From: JBBIQS01 sp037442205
GTDB taxonomy: Bacteria; Myxococcota; Myxococcia; Myxococcales; UBA5297
Direction of reading: 5' to 3'
Length of the DNA: 64,000 nucleotides
Assembly: GCA_037442205.1 (NCBI GenBank)
Contig: JBBIQS010000015.1
Coordinates: forward strand, 38,407-102,406
Positions 8,396-16,922 of the stretch are shown here, in pieces. The position numbers were made by a program, and so were the translations under genes. Every line of letters starts with the position of its first letter. Position 1 is the first letter of the stretch. Below the pieces are notes generated by a model. It saw only the letters and a list, made by a program, of their open reading frames with translations. It had not been told where the DNA came from and ran no database searches.

Positions 8396-9562
8396 TCAGC
8401 GCGCGGGCAGTGTCAGCACCGGTGCACTGAAGGCCAATTCGGATCCCGGCGCCGGTGTGGTGATCCCGGAGGCCTGCACCGCCTCGGTGGAGCGCTGGAC
8501 CACGACACCCATCTGCCCCGGGCTGGCGGTCACCGCTCCGCCCTGGACGACGATCCCGGCGCCCGCCTGATCCACCAGCGCCTGGCTGCGCTCGTTGAGC
8601 TCGAGGACGACGCCGTCGACGAGCACCGCCCCAGTCCCCTCGAACAGCCCGATGCCATCGCCGACGCTGGCTGTCTCTCCCAGCCCGGTCTTCACCTGCT
8701 CGACCGCGGTCGAGGCGATGCGCCCGCCGCGGATGGCGATCCCCCGCGACGCCTTGGCGCCGAGGCCCACCAGCCGGTTGCCCTCGATCACGCAGCCGTC
8801 GAGCTGCGCCTTGGGCGCGGCGCTGGTCCCTTGCAGGCCCTGCAGCCACAGCCCGCGCCCCCCGTTGCCCCGCACCTGCACCTGCTTCAAGGTGGCGCTG
8901 GTGCCCAGGTCGCCGTCCACCAGCACCCCCAGCTCCTGGTTGGCTTCGACGACGGTTCCCTCCATCTCCAGCGAGCCGCCGTGGCTGGCGCAGACTCCGT
9001 AGCCGGAGGAGAAGCTCGCCCCGTGGACGTTGTTGGCGATGCGGCCGCCGAGGAGTTTGGCCCGGGCGCCCCTCACCCACAGCCCAACCTGGCTGCCGGT
9101 CAGCTCGACGTCGTGGAGCTCGGACAGCAGCTCCGGGCGGCAGTCCTCCTCGCACCAGGCGACCAGCGCCACGGTCCCGGCGCCGTCGACCGCCACGTTG
9201 TCTAGCCGGGCCGGGCCTTTCTCGATCAGCACTCCGACGCCGGCGGGGGCGTGGACGGCGATGCCGACCAGCCGCGCCGAGCCAAACAGGGTTATTGCCG
9301 CCTGATCCGCCGGAACGCCCTCGACGACCACCCGGCTGCCGACGCCAGCCACCAGCGCGACACCGTCCGTGACAGTGAGCGGGCGGCGGTAGGTGCCGGC
9401 CTCGGCGAGCACACACTCCCCGCTACGAGCCTTGGCCAGGGCATCGACCAGCGCCTGGTCATCGGCGGCCGATAGGGTTCGCGTGCAGCTGACGCCGTCG
9501 GGCAGCGCCGGGCGGCAGGCGCCGAGCGAGGCCACTGCGATGACCAGGAAGATGGTGCGCAC
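8396..9562 (-). CDS. Beta-helix repeat lipoprotein
   Basis: 388 residues from the GTG at 9562, chosen because AAGGAGA lies 8 bases upstream and because it places the signal peptide VRTIFLVIAVASLGAC at the very N-terminus. The lipidated cysteine is Cys16. The mature protein opens with a dockerin-like polysaccharide-lyase start (ALVDALAKARSGECVLAEAG), then about ten beta-helix coils (GLWLQG, GIAIRGGRI, GIVVQGGAV). It is the complete analogue of the truncated protein at the start of the window. It lies 30 bases after the kinase gene stop, so kinase, this lipoprotein and the fibrinogen-like protein are probably cotranscribed. Confidence 0.82.
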   Translation of the reverse strand: MRTIFLVIAVASLGACRPALPDGVSCTRTLSAADDQALVDALAKARSGECVLAEAGTYRRPLTVTDGVALVAGVGSRVVVEGVPADQAAITLFGSARLVGIAVHAPAGVGVLIEKGPARLDNVAVDGAGTVALVAWCEEDCRPELLSELHDVELTGSQVGLWVRGARAKLLGGRIANNVHGASFSSGYGVCASHGGSLEMEGTVVEANQELGVLVDGDLGTSATLKQVQVRGNGGRGLWLQGLQGTSAAPKAQLDGCVIEGNRLVGLGAKASRGIAIRGGRIASTAVEQVKTGLGETASVGDGIGLFEGTGAVLVDGVVLELNERSQALVDQAGAGIVVQGGAVTASPGQMGVVVQRSTEAVQASGITTPAPGSELAFSAPVLTLPAR

Positions 9563-9592
9563 GGTCCGACTCTCCTTCGCCCTCGCCAAGGG

Positions 9593-12460
9593 CTACTTGC
9601 CGGCCTTCGCCAGCGGATGGGCCGCCAGCCAGCTCTCCACCAGGCCGAGATCTCTCTTGAACCTGGAGCGCCCCAGGGCCGTGAGCGCTTCGCGCGCCTG
9701 GGCCGCCAGCTCGACCGACCGCGCGCGCGAGGCCGGGTTCTCCCACAGCGCCTGGGCCATCGCAAACTGCACTCGGCCCCGGGTGTAGTCGAAGCGGAAC
9801 CCCTCCTTGCCCTGGCACAGCGCCAGCGCCTTCTCCAGCAGAGGCAGCGCCTTGCCCGGCGCCCCTCGGGCAAGGTGAACCCTGGCGAATCCGATGAGGG
9901 ACTCGGCCTGGCTGAAGTGATCGAGCGGCTGACCTTGGAGAATCTCGCGGGCCTTCTCGAAATGCCCCTGCGCCTCGTCGAGCCGCCCCAGCTCGAGCAA
10001 CAGCATCCCCAGGTTGCTGTGGGCATCGGCGACCTTGGGACTGGCGGCGCCGAGGGTGCCCAGCCGCGCCTCCAGCACCCGCTCGAAGTACGGCAGCGCC
10101 TGCGCGAAGCGCTCCTGCTCGGCGAAGACCACGCCGACATTGTTGACGGTGGTCAGGGTCTTGAAGTGCGTCGGCCCGAGCAGCTTCTCGAAGATGGCCA
10201 GCGCCTGCTGGTAGACCGGCAGCGCTTCGTCGAATCGCCCGGCCGAGAGCAGGACGTTGCCGATGCCGTTGCGCGCGGAGGCCACCCGGTCGTTCTCCGC
10301 CCCCAGGACCGGAATCAGCAGCGCCAGCGCCCGCTGGAACGCCGCCAGCGCTTCCTCCGGCTTGCCGTCGGCGCGCAGCGAGGCGCCCAGGTCGTTGAGC
10401 GCCTCGGCCAGCGAGAGCGGGTCGTTCGTCGCCTTCTCCCGCAGCGCCAGCGCCTGGCGATGCTGCTCCACCGCCGCCGGCAGCTTGCCCTCGGCGTAGA
10501 GCACCATCCCGCGTGCCTGCAGCAACCTCGCCTGCAGCTCGCGCTCGCCGCCGACCCGCGCCACCGCCGCCTCGGCCAGCTTGCCCCAGGCGTGCGCCTC
10601 GGCGAACCGCGCCTGCCGCGCCCCGAGCACCAGCACCAGGTGCGTCGCCGCCTGGGCGACCGCCTCGTCGTGCCGGCCCGCCTCGGCCTCGGCGATCGAC
10701 TCCAGCAGCGCAGCCTCCGACGCCGCCAGCTCGCCCAACCGTTCCTCGATCTTCCCCAGCAGGTAGTCGGCATCGGCCAGCGCTGGCCGGTAGCCCAGCG
10801 CCTTCGCTGTCTCGACCGCAACCCTGGCCTTGGCCAGCCCCTCGCGCAGCTTGTCGGTGTCGAGCAGCGCCTTCACCTCGCCCAGCTGCCTGCGCAGCGC
10901 GTCGACCTTGGCCCGCACCGACGCGTCCTCGGGCGGCCGCACCCGGGCCAAGAGCGCCTCGGCGTCGGCACAGCTCGCCAGCGGAGTCAGCGCGTGGACC
11001 GCCTCCACCGCCCGGCCCACGACCTCGCGATCGGCGTGGGCAAAGAGGTCGATCAGCGCCCCGGCCTCGGCGCGCCGCCGCTCCAGGCAGGCCATCCGCA
11101 GCCCCAGCAGCTCATCCGACTGCACGCCCTTCACCCGGGTCGCCACACAGGCCTCGGCGCGCATCGCCGACCAGCCGCGCCAGTACTCATCGAGCCCGCG
11201 GCGGGCCAACTCCCAGGCCGCGGGAGCGTCGGCGCGCTGCGTGGCGAAGAACGCTGAGCGGACGGCCTCCGACCGGGCCGATCCCCAGGCGGAGCCTGAG
11301 ATTTCTCCGGCGTCCTGGCAGGCGCGGGCTCCGCGGGTAGCCGTCCACCAGACCGGTCCCGCCGTCAGCGCAAGGAGAGCCGGAACTCCCACCGCCCAGG
11401 ACAGCTTGCGCCGCAGCGCCCGGCCTGGATCCGATGAGAGCGCATCGAGCAGCTCGCGCATCGAGCGGAAGCGATCCGCCGGGGCGATCGACAGCGCACG
11501 CCGGAGGGCGCGCTTGAGGTAGGGCGGCACCTTCTCGTCGCCGGCCGGCTCGACGAAGGTCCAGACCGCGTCGGCGGAGAGCGCCGACACCTTGTACGGG
11601 CGCGCGCCGAACAGCGCCTCCCAGAGCGCGACCGCGAAGCCGAACTGATCCGACAGCTCGTCGGCGCCGGTCCCGACCAGCTGCTCGGGAGCCATGTAGG
11701 CCGGCGTCCCCAGCAGCGTCCCGGCGCGGGTCTCCCACGGCGCCGCGGGCACCGGCGACTCGACCGGGGGCAGCGACTCGACAGAAGGCCCCTCTCCCAG
11801 AGGGCGGGCCAGGCCGAAGTCGGTGACCTTGGCTCGACCCTCGCGGTCGAGCAGCACGTTGTCGGGCTTGAAGTCGCGGTGGATGAGCTGGGCGCGATGA
11901 GCGGCCAGCAGCCCCTCACCGGCGGCCAGGAACTTCTCCAGCACCTCGCGCCAGCCGCGCCTCTGCTGCTTGAGCCAGCCTCCGAGCGTGCCGCCCTCGA
12001 CCAGCTCCATCGCCACGTAGACCTGCTCCTCGAAGATCCCCATGTCGTAGACCGCCACGACGTTGGGGTGCGACAGCTGGGCGACGACCTTCCCCTCCCG
12101 CAGCAGCCGCGCCCGGACTTGCTCCAGCGCCTCGGGGTCGGCCAGCTCGCGCACCAGCTTGAGTGCGACCTTGCGCTCGAGCGTCGGGTCGTAGGCCGAG
12201 TAGACGACGCCCATGCCTCCGGCGCCGAGCCGTTCCAGCAGCACGTAGCGGCCCACCAGCACGCCGCGAATGAGCTCCGAGGGCGGCTTGGGAAGGAGCG
12301 GGGCGGAGTGCGGCTGCGAGCCCTGGCCGCGGATCAGCGTGGCCACCAGCCCGCCGCAGCTCGGGCACTGCTCGACGTGCCGCTCGACCTCGACCATCGA
12401 CGCCGAGCCGAGGGTGCCGTCGAGGAAGGCGGCGAGGGTGTTTTCATCGAGGCAGGGCAT
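9593..12460 (-). CDS. Membrane Ser/Thr protein kinase with zinc-finger N-terminus and TPR sensor
   Basis: 955 residues from the ATG at 12460. Residues 1-40 form an anti-sigma-type zinc finger (H28, C32, C35, with C3 possible). The kinase domain spans about 70-345: glycine loop GAGGMGVVY, Lys101, HRDFKPDN (194-201) and DFG (214-216), all catalytic residues present. A single membrane helix at about 354-376 leaves a large C-terminal part outside the cytoplasm. That part ends in TPRs (about 560-950; SLAEALNDLGASLRADGKPEEALAAF-type units). It resembles the PknB-like kinases abundant in myxobacteria. It heads the probable operon with the beta-helix and fibrinogen-like surface proteins. Confidence 0.92.
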   Translation of the reverse strand: MPCLDENTLAAFLDGTLGSASMVEVERHVEQCPSCGGLVATLIRGQGSQPHSAPLLPKPPSELIRGVLVGRYVLLERLGAGGMGVVYSAYDPTLERKVALKLVRELADPEALEQVRARLLREGKVVAQLSHPNVVAVYDMGIFEEQVYVAMELVEGGTLGGWLKQQRRGWREVLEKFLAAGEGLLAAHRAQLIHRDFKPDNVLLDREGRAKVTDFGLARPLGEGPSVESLPPVESPVPAAPWETRAGTLLGTPAYMAPEQLVGTGADELSDQFGFAVALWEALFGARPYKVSALSADAVWTFVEPAGDEKVPPYLKRALRRALSIAPADRFRSMRELLDALSSDPGRALRRKLSWAVGVPALLALTAGPVWWTATRGARACQDAGEISGSAWGSARSEAVRSAFFATQRADAPAAWELARRGLDEYWRGWSAMRAEACVATRVKGVQSDELLGLRMACLERRRAEAGALIDLFAHADREVVGRAVEAVHALTPLASCADAEALLARVRPPEDASVRAKVDALRRQLGEVKALLDTDKLREGLAKARVAVETAKALGYRPALADADYLLGKIEERLGELAASEAALLESIAEAEAGRHDEAVAQAATHLVLVLGARQARFAEAHAWGKLAEAAVARVGGERELQARLLQARGMVLYAEGKLPAAVEQHRQALALREKATNDPLSLAEALNDLGASLRADGKPEEALAAFQRALALLIPVLGAENDRVASARNGIGNVLLSAGRFDEALPVYQQALAIFEKLLGPTHFKTLTTVNNVGVVFAEQERFAQALPYFERVLEARLGTLGAASPKVADAHSNLGMLLLELGRLDEAQGHFEKAREILQGQPLDHFSQAESLIGFARVHLARGAPGKALPLLEKALALCQGKEGFRFDYTRGRVQFAMAQALWENPASRARSVELAAQAREALTALGRSRFKRDLGLVESWLAAHPLAKAGK

Positions 12461-12569
12461 CCGACGGGCAGACTCTAGCGCATCGCCCGCCGCGGCCCCA
12501 GCCGGCCTCCCCAGCCGCAATCACTGGAGAATCCGGCGCCCTCAGCCCTGGCGGCGGCGAATGACTCGG

Positions 12570-13412
12570 TCAGGACTGCAGGCAGAATCCGTCGATGTGG
12601 ACGAGGCAGCGCTCGCCCGGCTCGTGCCGCTCGGTCGAGACGGCGCGGACGTTCGGCTTCATCTGCGGGCTGAGCAGCTTGCGTAGCTGGGCCTCGGCTG
12701 CCGCGTCGCGCGCGCCGGCGCAGTCGAAGATTCCGATCGGCGAGACCAGCCGCGCCGGCCAGAGCCCCTCGGCCCTGTCCACGCGAACCGCAAAACCGAT
12801 CCCGTGCGGGAACATCGGGATGTGCGCAGTCAGCGGCAGGAAGAGCCTCCCGCCGGGCTTGAGCGCCGCCAGCCACTCGGGCCGCGCGTGCGTCGCACCC
12901 GCGTTCAAGTAGATGACGTCGTACTTGCCCTTTGGCCTGCCAGCGTCGGAGGCCTGAACTCGGACCTGGGACCACTCGGCGAGACAGGTGCGAGCGCGCG
13001 AGGCGAGCTCGGGATCGACCTCGTGCGCCTCGATGCTTCCGGAGCGTCCCACCAACTCGGCGAGAATCGCGGTGAAGTAGCCGGTGCCGCAACCGATGTG
13101 CAGGACCGACTCGCCGGCCTTCGGGGAAACCGAGTCGATCCATCGCGCGTGACCCGAGGGCTGGCCGTTGTTCAGCTGCCGAGCGGCATCGATGGAGATC
13201 GCCGCATCCTGGTAGACGCGCTCCGGGGAGGCGTCGGGAGTCTGCTGGTAGGGAGCGGCAGGATTGAGGGGCTGAGCGATCAGCCAAGGCCCGGGCCCGA
13301 GAAACCGCTCCCGGGGCACTCGGGCGAAGGCATCGAGGAGCACCTCGTTCTGTGTTTCGGCAACCCTGCAGACCTCCTCGGCATACCGTCGGCGGATCTC
13401 GTCCAGGCTCAT
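12570..13412 (-). CDS. Protein-L-isoaspartate O-methyltransferase-like protein
   Basis: 280 residues. The N-terminal helix leads to AFARVPRERFLGPG, the PCMT signature region where substrate peptides bind. It then has YQDAAISID, and SAM motif I VLHIGCGTGYFTAILAEL, followed by acidic EVDPEL. Canonical PCMT has LEIGTGSGY/QAA; here it is IGCGTGYFTA, so it may be a PCMT relative with another carboxyl or amine substrate. The C-terminus is about 70 residues longer than E. coli Pcm and carries FCLQS at the end. It repairs isoaspartyl residues in the classical family. It diverges from the endonuclease gene at 13522. Confidence 0.8.
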   Translation of the reverse strand: MSLDEIRRRYAEEVCRVAETQNEVLLDAFARVPRERFLGPGPWLIAQPLNPAAPYQQTPDASPERVYQDAAISIDAARQLNNGQPSGHARWIDSVSPKAGESVLHIGCGTGYFTAILAELVGRSGSIEAHEVDPELASRARTCLAEWSQVRVQASDAGRPKGKYDVIYLNAGATHARPEWLAALKPGGRLFLPLTAHIPMFPHGIGFAVRVDRAEGLWPARLVSPIGIFDCAGARDAAAEAQLRKLLSPQMKPNVRAVSTERHEPGERCLVHIDGFCLQS

Positions 13413-13481
13413 TCGGTCCTCCCCGTTACCTCACACGTTCACGGTCTTTGTACCGCATCCGGAGGGACCGCCGAAGCGGCG

Positions 13482-13507
13482 CCCGGTTTGAAAACCGGCT
13501 CGAGCCG
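13482..13507. promoter_or_regulatory. Two overlapping palindromes before the endonuclease gene
   Basis: CCGGTTT-GA-AAACCGG (13482-13497) overlaps a perfect CCGGCTCGAGCCGG (13494-13507); they share CCGG. They lie 15-40 bases before the endonuclease ATG and about 70 bases before the divergent methyltransferase start. They could be an operator for one or both genes; no terminator-like U-tract follows. Confidence 0.35.
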
Positions 13508-13521
13508 GGTAGCTTTTCTCC

Positions 13522-14376
13522 ATGAACAAGAACAGCTCGGCGCTGCTGACGGCGTTGCTCTCCCTGGCGATGGTGGGCTGCGAGCGCCCGACGGCCAGCG
13601 GAGGAGATCCCGACGCTGGGGCAATTGAGGACGCCGCAGTCGCGGGCGCCGACTCGGGCATGCTCCCGGCTGCTCCCGAGGGCTGCGCGCTGGCGGGCGG
13701 CTTTCCGGTCCCCGCCGGCGCCGATCCCTGGTCCGGCTTGAATGGCCTCAAGGATCAGGCGCTGCGCGACGCGCTCTACCAGCGGATCAAGGACCACACT
13801 GCGCTGACCTACAACGACGCCCGCCGGGCGATGCTCTCTCCGGACGGAGGCATCGACGTCCACGGTGGGAAGATCGAGTGCGTCTACACCGGCCGCCTGG
13901 TGGACGCGGTGGGCGCGACCTCCAACGGCATCAACGTCGAGCACAGCTGGCCGCAGAACGAGGGTGCCCAGACTCTGCCCGCCGAAAGCGACCTACACCA
14001 CCTCTTCCCCGCCGACAGCGAGGCCAACCTGCGCCGCGGCAGCCTGCCCTTCACCTTCACCGATTGCGACCAGACGGCGAGCTGCCTGTGGAGTCTGGCC
14101 GGCTCGAAGATCGGACCGATCACCGGCGGCAGCCTGCGCGTCTTCGAGGACCGCCCCGAGACCCGCGGCGACCTGGCGCGGGCGCACTTCTACTTCGCGG
14201 TCCGCTATCAGATGAGCATTGACGCCTACGAGGAGCAGGCGCTGCGCTGCTGGAACTGGGCCGACCCGCCCGACGCCCTCGAGCGCGCCCGCAACGACGC
14301 CATCGAGGCCATCCAGCACAACCGCAATCCGTTCGTCGACCGGCCGGATCTGGTCCAGGCCATCGCCGACTTCTGA
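13522..14376 (+). CDS. Endonuclease I (EndA/NucM family) lipoprotein
   Basis: 284 residues. A lipoprotein signal ends at MVGC (Cys20). A 35-residue Asp/Ala/Gly linker follows, then the nuclease domain. The EndA/NucM signature is intact: NVEHSWPQ (His141) and DLHHLFPADSEANLRRG (His159/160, Asn169), the beta-beta-alpha-metal site. Family enzymes cut DNA and RNA nonspecifically using Mg2+ in the periplasm or outside, for nutrient release or barrier to DNA uptake. Anchoring to a membrane is less usual than free secretion. The ATG lacks an obvious Shine-Dalgarno. Its stop lies 4 bases from the convergent Kelch gene stop. Confidence 0.92.
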   Translation: MNKNSSALLTALLSLAMVGCERPTASGGDPDAGAIEDAAVAGADSGMLPAAPEGCALAGGFPVPAGADPWSGLNGLKDQALRDALYQRIKDHTALTYNDARRAMLSPDGGIDVHGGKIECVYTGRLVDAVGATSNGINVEHSWPQNEGAQTLPAESDLHHLFPADSEANLRRGSLPFTFTDCDQTASCLWSLAGSKIGPITGGSLRVFEDRPETRGDLARAHFYFAVRYQMSIDAYEEQALRCWNWADPPDALERARNDAIEAIQHNRNPFVDRPDLVQAIADF

Positions 14377-14380
14377 TGGC

Positions 14381-15697
14381 TCAGAAGCCGAGCACCTCGT
14401 TGGCGTCCGAGGGGCTCTCCATCAGGTTCTGGACCTCGGAGCCGCCGACGAGCCAGATGCGGCCATCGGAGGTGCGGGCGGCGGCGGCTCCGCGCCGCCC
14501 CCTGAGCAGGCTTGGCCCGATGCCCCAGGCGCGCTTGGCGGTGTCGTAGCTGAGCACCTCAGTCAGGTTGCCGTTGCCGGCGTTTCCGCCGAACAGCAGG
14601 ATCTGATTTCCCGGCCCCTGTGCCGCGGATTGATCGGCGTTGGCCAACGGCATCTTCGGCAACGTGGACCAGCCGCCGACGCCGGGGTTGTACATCTCGG
14701 CCGAGTCGGTCCTGCCTGAGGCGCCGAAGCCGCCGGCCACGAAGATCCGCCCGTCGGGCAGCGCCAGCGAGGCGTGGGCGTTGCGCCCGGTGACCAGCGG
14801 GCTCGGCGCCGAGCTCCAGGTCGAGGTGGACGGGGTAAAGATGGCCGTGTTCGCCAGCGAGGCAGCCCGGGTCACGTTCATCCCGCCGATCAGGATGAAG
14901 GTGGAATCGGGGAGCAAAGCGGCCGAGCAGTTGTAGCGGCCCTCGGGGAGATTGGGCAGGGCGCTCCAGGTGTGGCTGGCGAAGTCGTAGACCTCGGCGG
15001 TCGCCGAGGTGCCTTCGTGCATCGTCTGCGAGTCGTACTGACCGCCGAAGACGTAGAGCCGCCCGTCCAGCCCGAGCGCCGCGGCGTGGCCGTAGCGCGG
15101 CTGGCGCATCGGCGGGGCGCTGGTCCAGCTGTCCGTCGCCGGGTCATAGACCTCGACCACGTCGGTGGCGCCTTGGGAGGTGAAGCCGCCCAGGACCCAG
15201 ATCTGGTCGCTGCTGGTGACCACCGCCGCCGGCGACAGGCGCGCGGTCGGCAGCGGAGCGGCCTGAGTCCAGCGGCCGGCCAGGCAGACGTGCTGCTCGC
15301 AGGTGGCGTTGGCCGGGCAGTCCGACGGCGCGTTGCACCTCTGGCCGATGGCGCACGGCCCGCAGCTGCCGCCGCAGTCGACGTCGCTCTCGCCCGGATC
15401 CTTGATCTTGTTCTGGCAGAGCGGCACCACGCAGGTGAAGGCCGAGCTCCCGGTGCCGCAGGTCAGCGCGCCGCTGCAGCCGCCGCAGTGCAGGGTGGCG
15501 CCGCAGAGGTCGGCGGGATCGCCGCACTGGGCACCGGGGTCGCCGCACTTTCGCGGCTGGCAGACTCCGCTGTCGGCCACTTCTCCAGCGTCGGCAGCGC
15601 CGCCGTCGGGCTCGCCGGCCTGCACGCTCAGGTCGCAGGCCGACAGCGTCGTCAGGGCAAGCAGCACAGCTCCAAGGACCCTCAGGCTGGAATCCAT
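14381..15697 (-). CDS. Kelch-repeat lipoprotein
   Basis: 438 residues from the ATG at 15697 (GGAGAAG upstream). The lipoprotein signal ends LTTLSAC. The mature N-terminus DLSVQAGE plus an acidic DAG linker leads to a Cys-rich segment (about residues 45-125; CGGSCGPC) common in myxobacterial secreted proteins. The C-terminal part is five to six Kelch repeats (VEVYDPATDSWTSAPPM, RYGHAAALGLDGRLYVFGG), forming a beta-propeller. The role is probably binding at the cell surface. The start of the mature protein is nearly identical to that of the small lipoprotein at 16490-16843. Confidence 0.88.
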   Translation of the reverse strand: MDSSLRVLGAVLLALTTLSACDLSVQAGEPDGGAADAGEVADSGVCQPRKCGDPGAQCGDPADLCGATLHCGGCSGALTCGTGSSAFTCVVPLCQNKIKDPGESDVDCGGSCGPCAIGQRCNAPSDCPANATCEQHVCLAGRWTQAAPLPTARLSPAAVVTSSDQIWVLGGFTSQGATDVVEVYDPATDSWTSAPPMRQPRYGHAAALGLDGRLYVFGGQYDSQTMHEGTSATAEVYDFASHTWSALPNLPEGRYNCSAALLPDSTFILIGGMNVTRAASLANTAIFTPSTSTWSSAPSPLVTGRNAHASLALPDGRIFVAGGFGASGRTDSAEMYNPGVGGWSTLPKMPLANADQSAAQGPGNQILLFGGNAGNGNLTEVLSYDTAKRAWGIGPSLLRGRRGAAAARTSDGRIWLVGGSEVQNLMESPSDANEVLGF

Positions 15698-15909
15698 CGT
15701 CTTCTCCGGGGCGCCGCGACGAGCGCCGGTCGAGTTCGCCGTGTATTGGATCTGCCGCCGGCGACCTATCACGAAATCGAGCATGCGCCGCCAAGTGCTC
15801 GTCTCGCCTGGCGAAATCGGAGCTGCTGACTCTTCGCGTCAAAGTCGTGCGCGCCGGGGAGACCGCCCGTTACCCTGTGTCCTGGATTGGGCTGAATCGA
15901 CAAGGAAAC

Positions 15910-16125
15910 ATGAGAAGACACCTGCATTTGGCTTCCCTTGACCGCACCCTGCGCTCGGCGAGGGCCGCGCTTCAGCGCGCGCTCGACTCGCTGGTGCCCG
16001 CGCGCCCTGCCGCCGGGGGCCGCGACCCGCTGATCCTTCCGCACCTGATGCTCACCCACGACGCCTCGCTGGGCCTGGCTTCCATCGGCCGGAACCTCTC
16101 GGCCGACTCTCTCGCGCGCAACTGA
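15910..16125 (+). CDS. Small protein of unknown function
   Basis: 71 residues. The ATG at 15910 follows CAAGGAAAC, a plausible ribosome binding site. The first half is basic and helical (TLRSARAALQRALDSLV); the second half, LILPHLMLTHDASLGLAS, is uncharged. No signal peptide and no recognised domain. It lies 21 bases before the next small gene on the same strand and the two could form a unit. The coding call rests on start context and the absence of a better reading. Confidence 0.4.
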   Translation: MRRHLHLASLDRTLRSARAALQRALDSLVPARPAAGGRDPLILPHLMLTHDASLGLASIGRNLSADSLARN

Positions 16126-16146
16126 GCGCGGCGCTGCCCTGCCATT

Positions 16147-16482
16147 ATGCGAATCCTCCTCCTCCAGAGCGGACTGAGTGGCGAGGAGGTGGCCGAGGTG
16201 CGGCGCTCGGCGGAGCAGTCGGCCCATTTGATCGAGGTCGGCTCGCTGGCCGCGCCGGCTCAATGGGAGCCGCTGCTGGCGAAGACCGACTGGATTCTGA
16301 TGGTGGCCCCGGCCCAGGCCAACGGGGCGGCGCAAGAGGCGTTCCGCCTGGCCACCGGCCAAGGAATCCCGGTGGAAGTGCTGCGCTCCTACGACCTGGC
16401 GCGGCTGCGGGCGCTGCTCGCCACCCTCCACGACCGGGAGGAGCTCAAGCGCCGTTCCGCCCGCGTTAGGCGCAGCGGCTGA
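16147..16482 (+). CDS. Small cytoplasmic protein, Rossmann-like start, unknown function
   Basis: 111 residues. It begins MRILLLQSGLSGEEVAEV, a beta-strand then Gly-turn then helix, and continues with WILMVAPAQANGAAQEAF and GIPVEVLRSYDLARL, alternating strands and helices like a flavodoxin- or TIR-like half fold. No active-site motif is visible. It is convergent with the Cys-rich lipoprotein gene, with 7 bases between stops. Codon use and composition match the neighbours, so I take it as real. Confidence 0.55.
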   Translation: MRILLLQSGLSGEEVAEVRRSAEQSAHLIEVGSLAAPAQWEPLLAKTDWILMVAPAQANGAAQEAFRLATGQGIPVEVLRSYDLARLRALLATLHDREELKRRSARVRRSG

Positions 16483-16489
16483 GCGAGGG

Positions 16490-16843
16490 CTACTGGCAGC
16501 GGCTCGAAACGCAGTGCCCGGAGCAGCAGGCGGGATCGCTGGCGCACGAGTAGCCGGCGGCGATGCAGGCGCACGAGCCGGGCGTGAATCCGGAGAAGCC
16601 ATCGCAGCGGCCGGAGCAGCAGTAGCTGTTGCCGGCACAGGTCGCCGCGTAGCCCTTGCAGCTCGGGCCGCCGGCATCGGACGTGGCTCCAGCCTCGGGG
16701 CCGCCATCCGACTGCTGCACCTGCGCATCGGGAATCGACGCGTCCTCCGCCTCGCCGGCCTGCACCGTCAGATCGCAGGCGGCCAGTGCCGGCCCGGCCA
16801 GCAGCAGCATCGCCGCGAACAGGTTCCTCGAGCAGTGCTTCAT
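16490..16843 (-). CDS. Small Cys-rich lipoprotein
   Basis: 117 residues. The signal ends PALAAC (lipidated Cys23). The mature start is DLTVQAGE, then an Asp/Ala/Gly linker, then about 55 residues with twelve cysteines in knottin-like spacing (CAGNSYCCSGRC, CASDPACCSGHC). Two CCSG units look like a duplicated disulphide-rich module similar to toxin or protease-inhibitor knots. It is probably surface-exposed with binding or scaffolding function. The leader motif is shared with the Kelch lipoprotein 700 bases away. Confidence 0.7.
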   Translation of the reverse strand: MKHCSRNLFAAMLLLAGPALAACDLTVQAGEAEDASIPDAQVQQSDGGPEAGATSDAGGPSCKGYAATCAGNSYCCSGRCDGFSGFTPGSCACIAAGYSCASDPACCSGHCVSSRCQ

Positions 16844-16922
16844 GGCAGTCTCCCGAGCCGTCTTCGGCTCATCGGTATTCGAGGAGGTATTGGAGAGAGC
16901 CAGTCCTGGTTATCACGAAACT

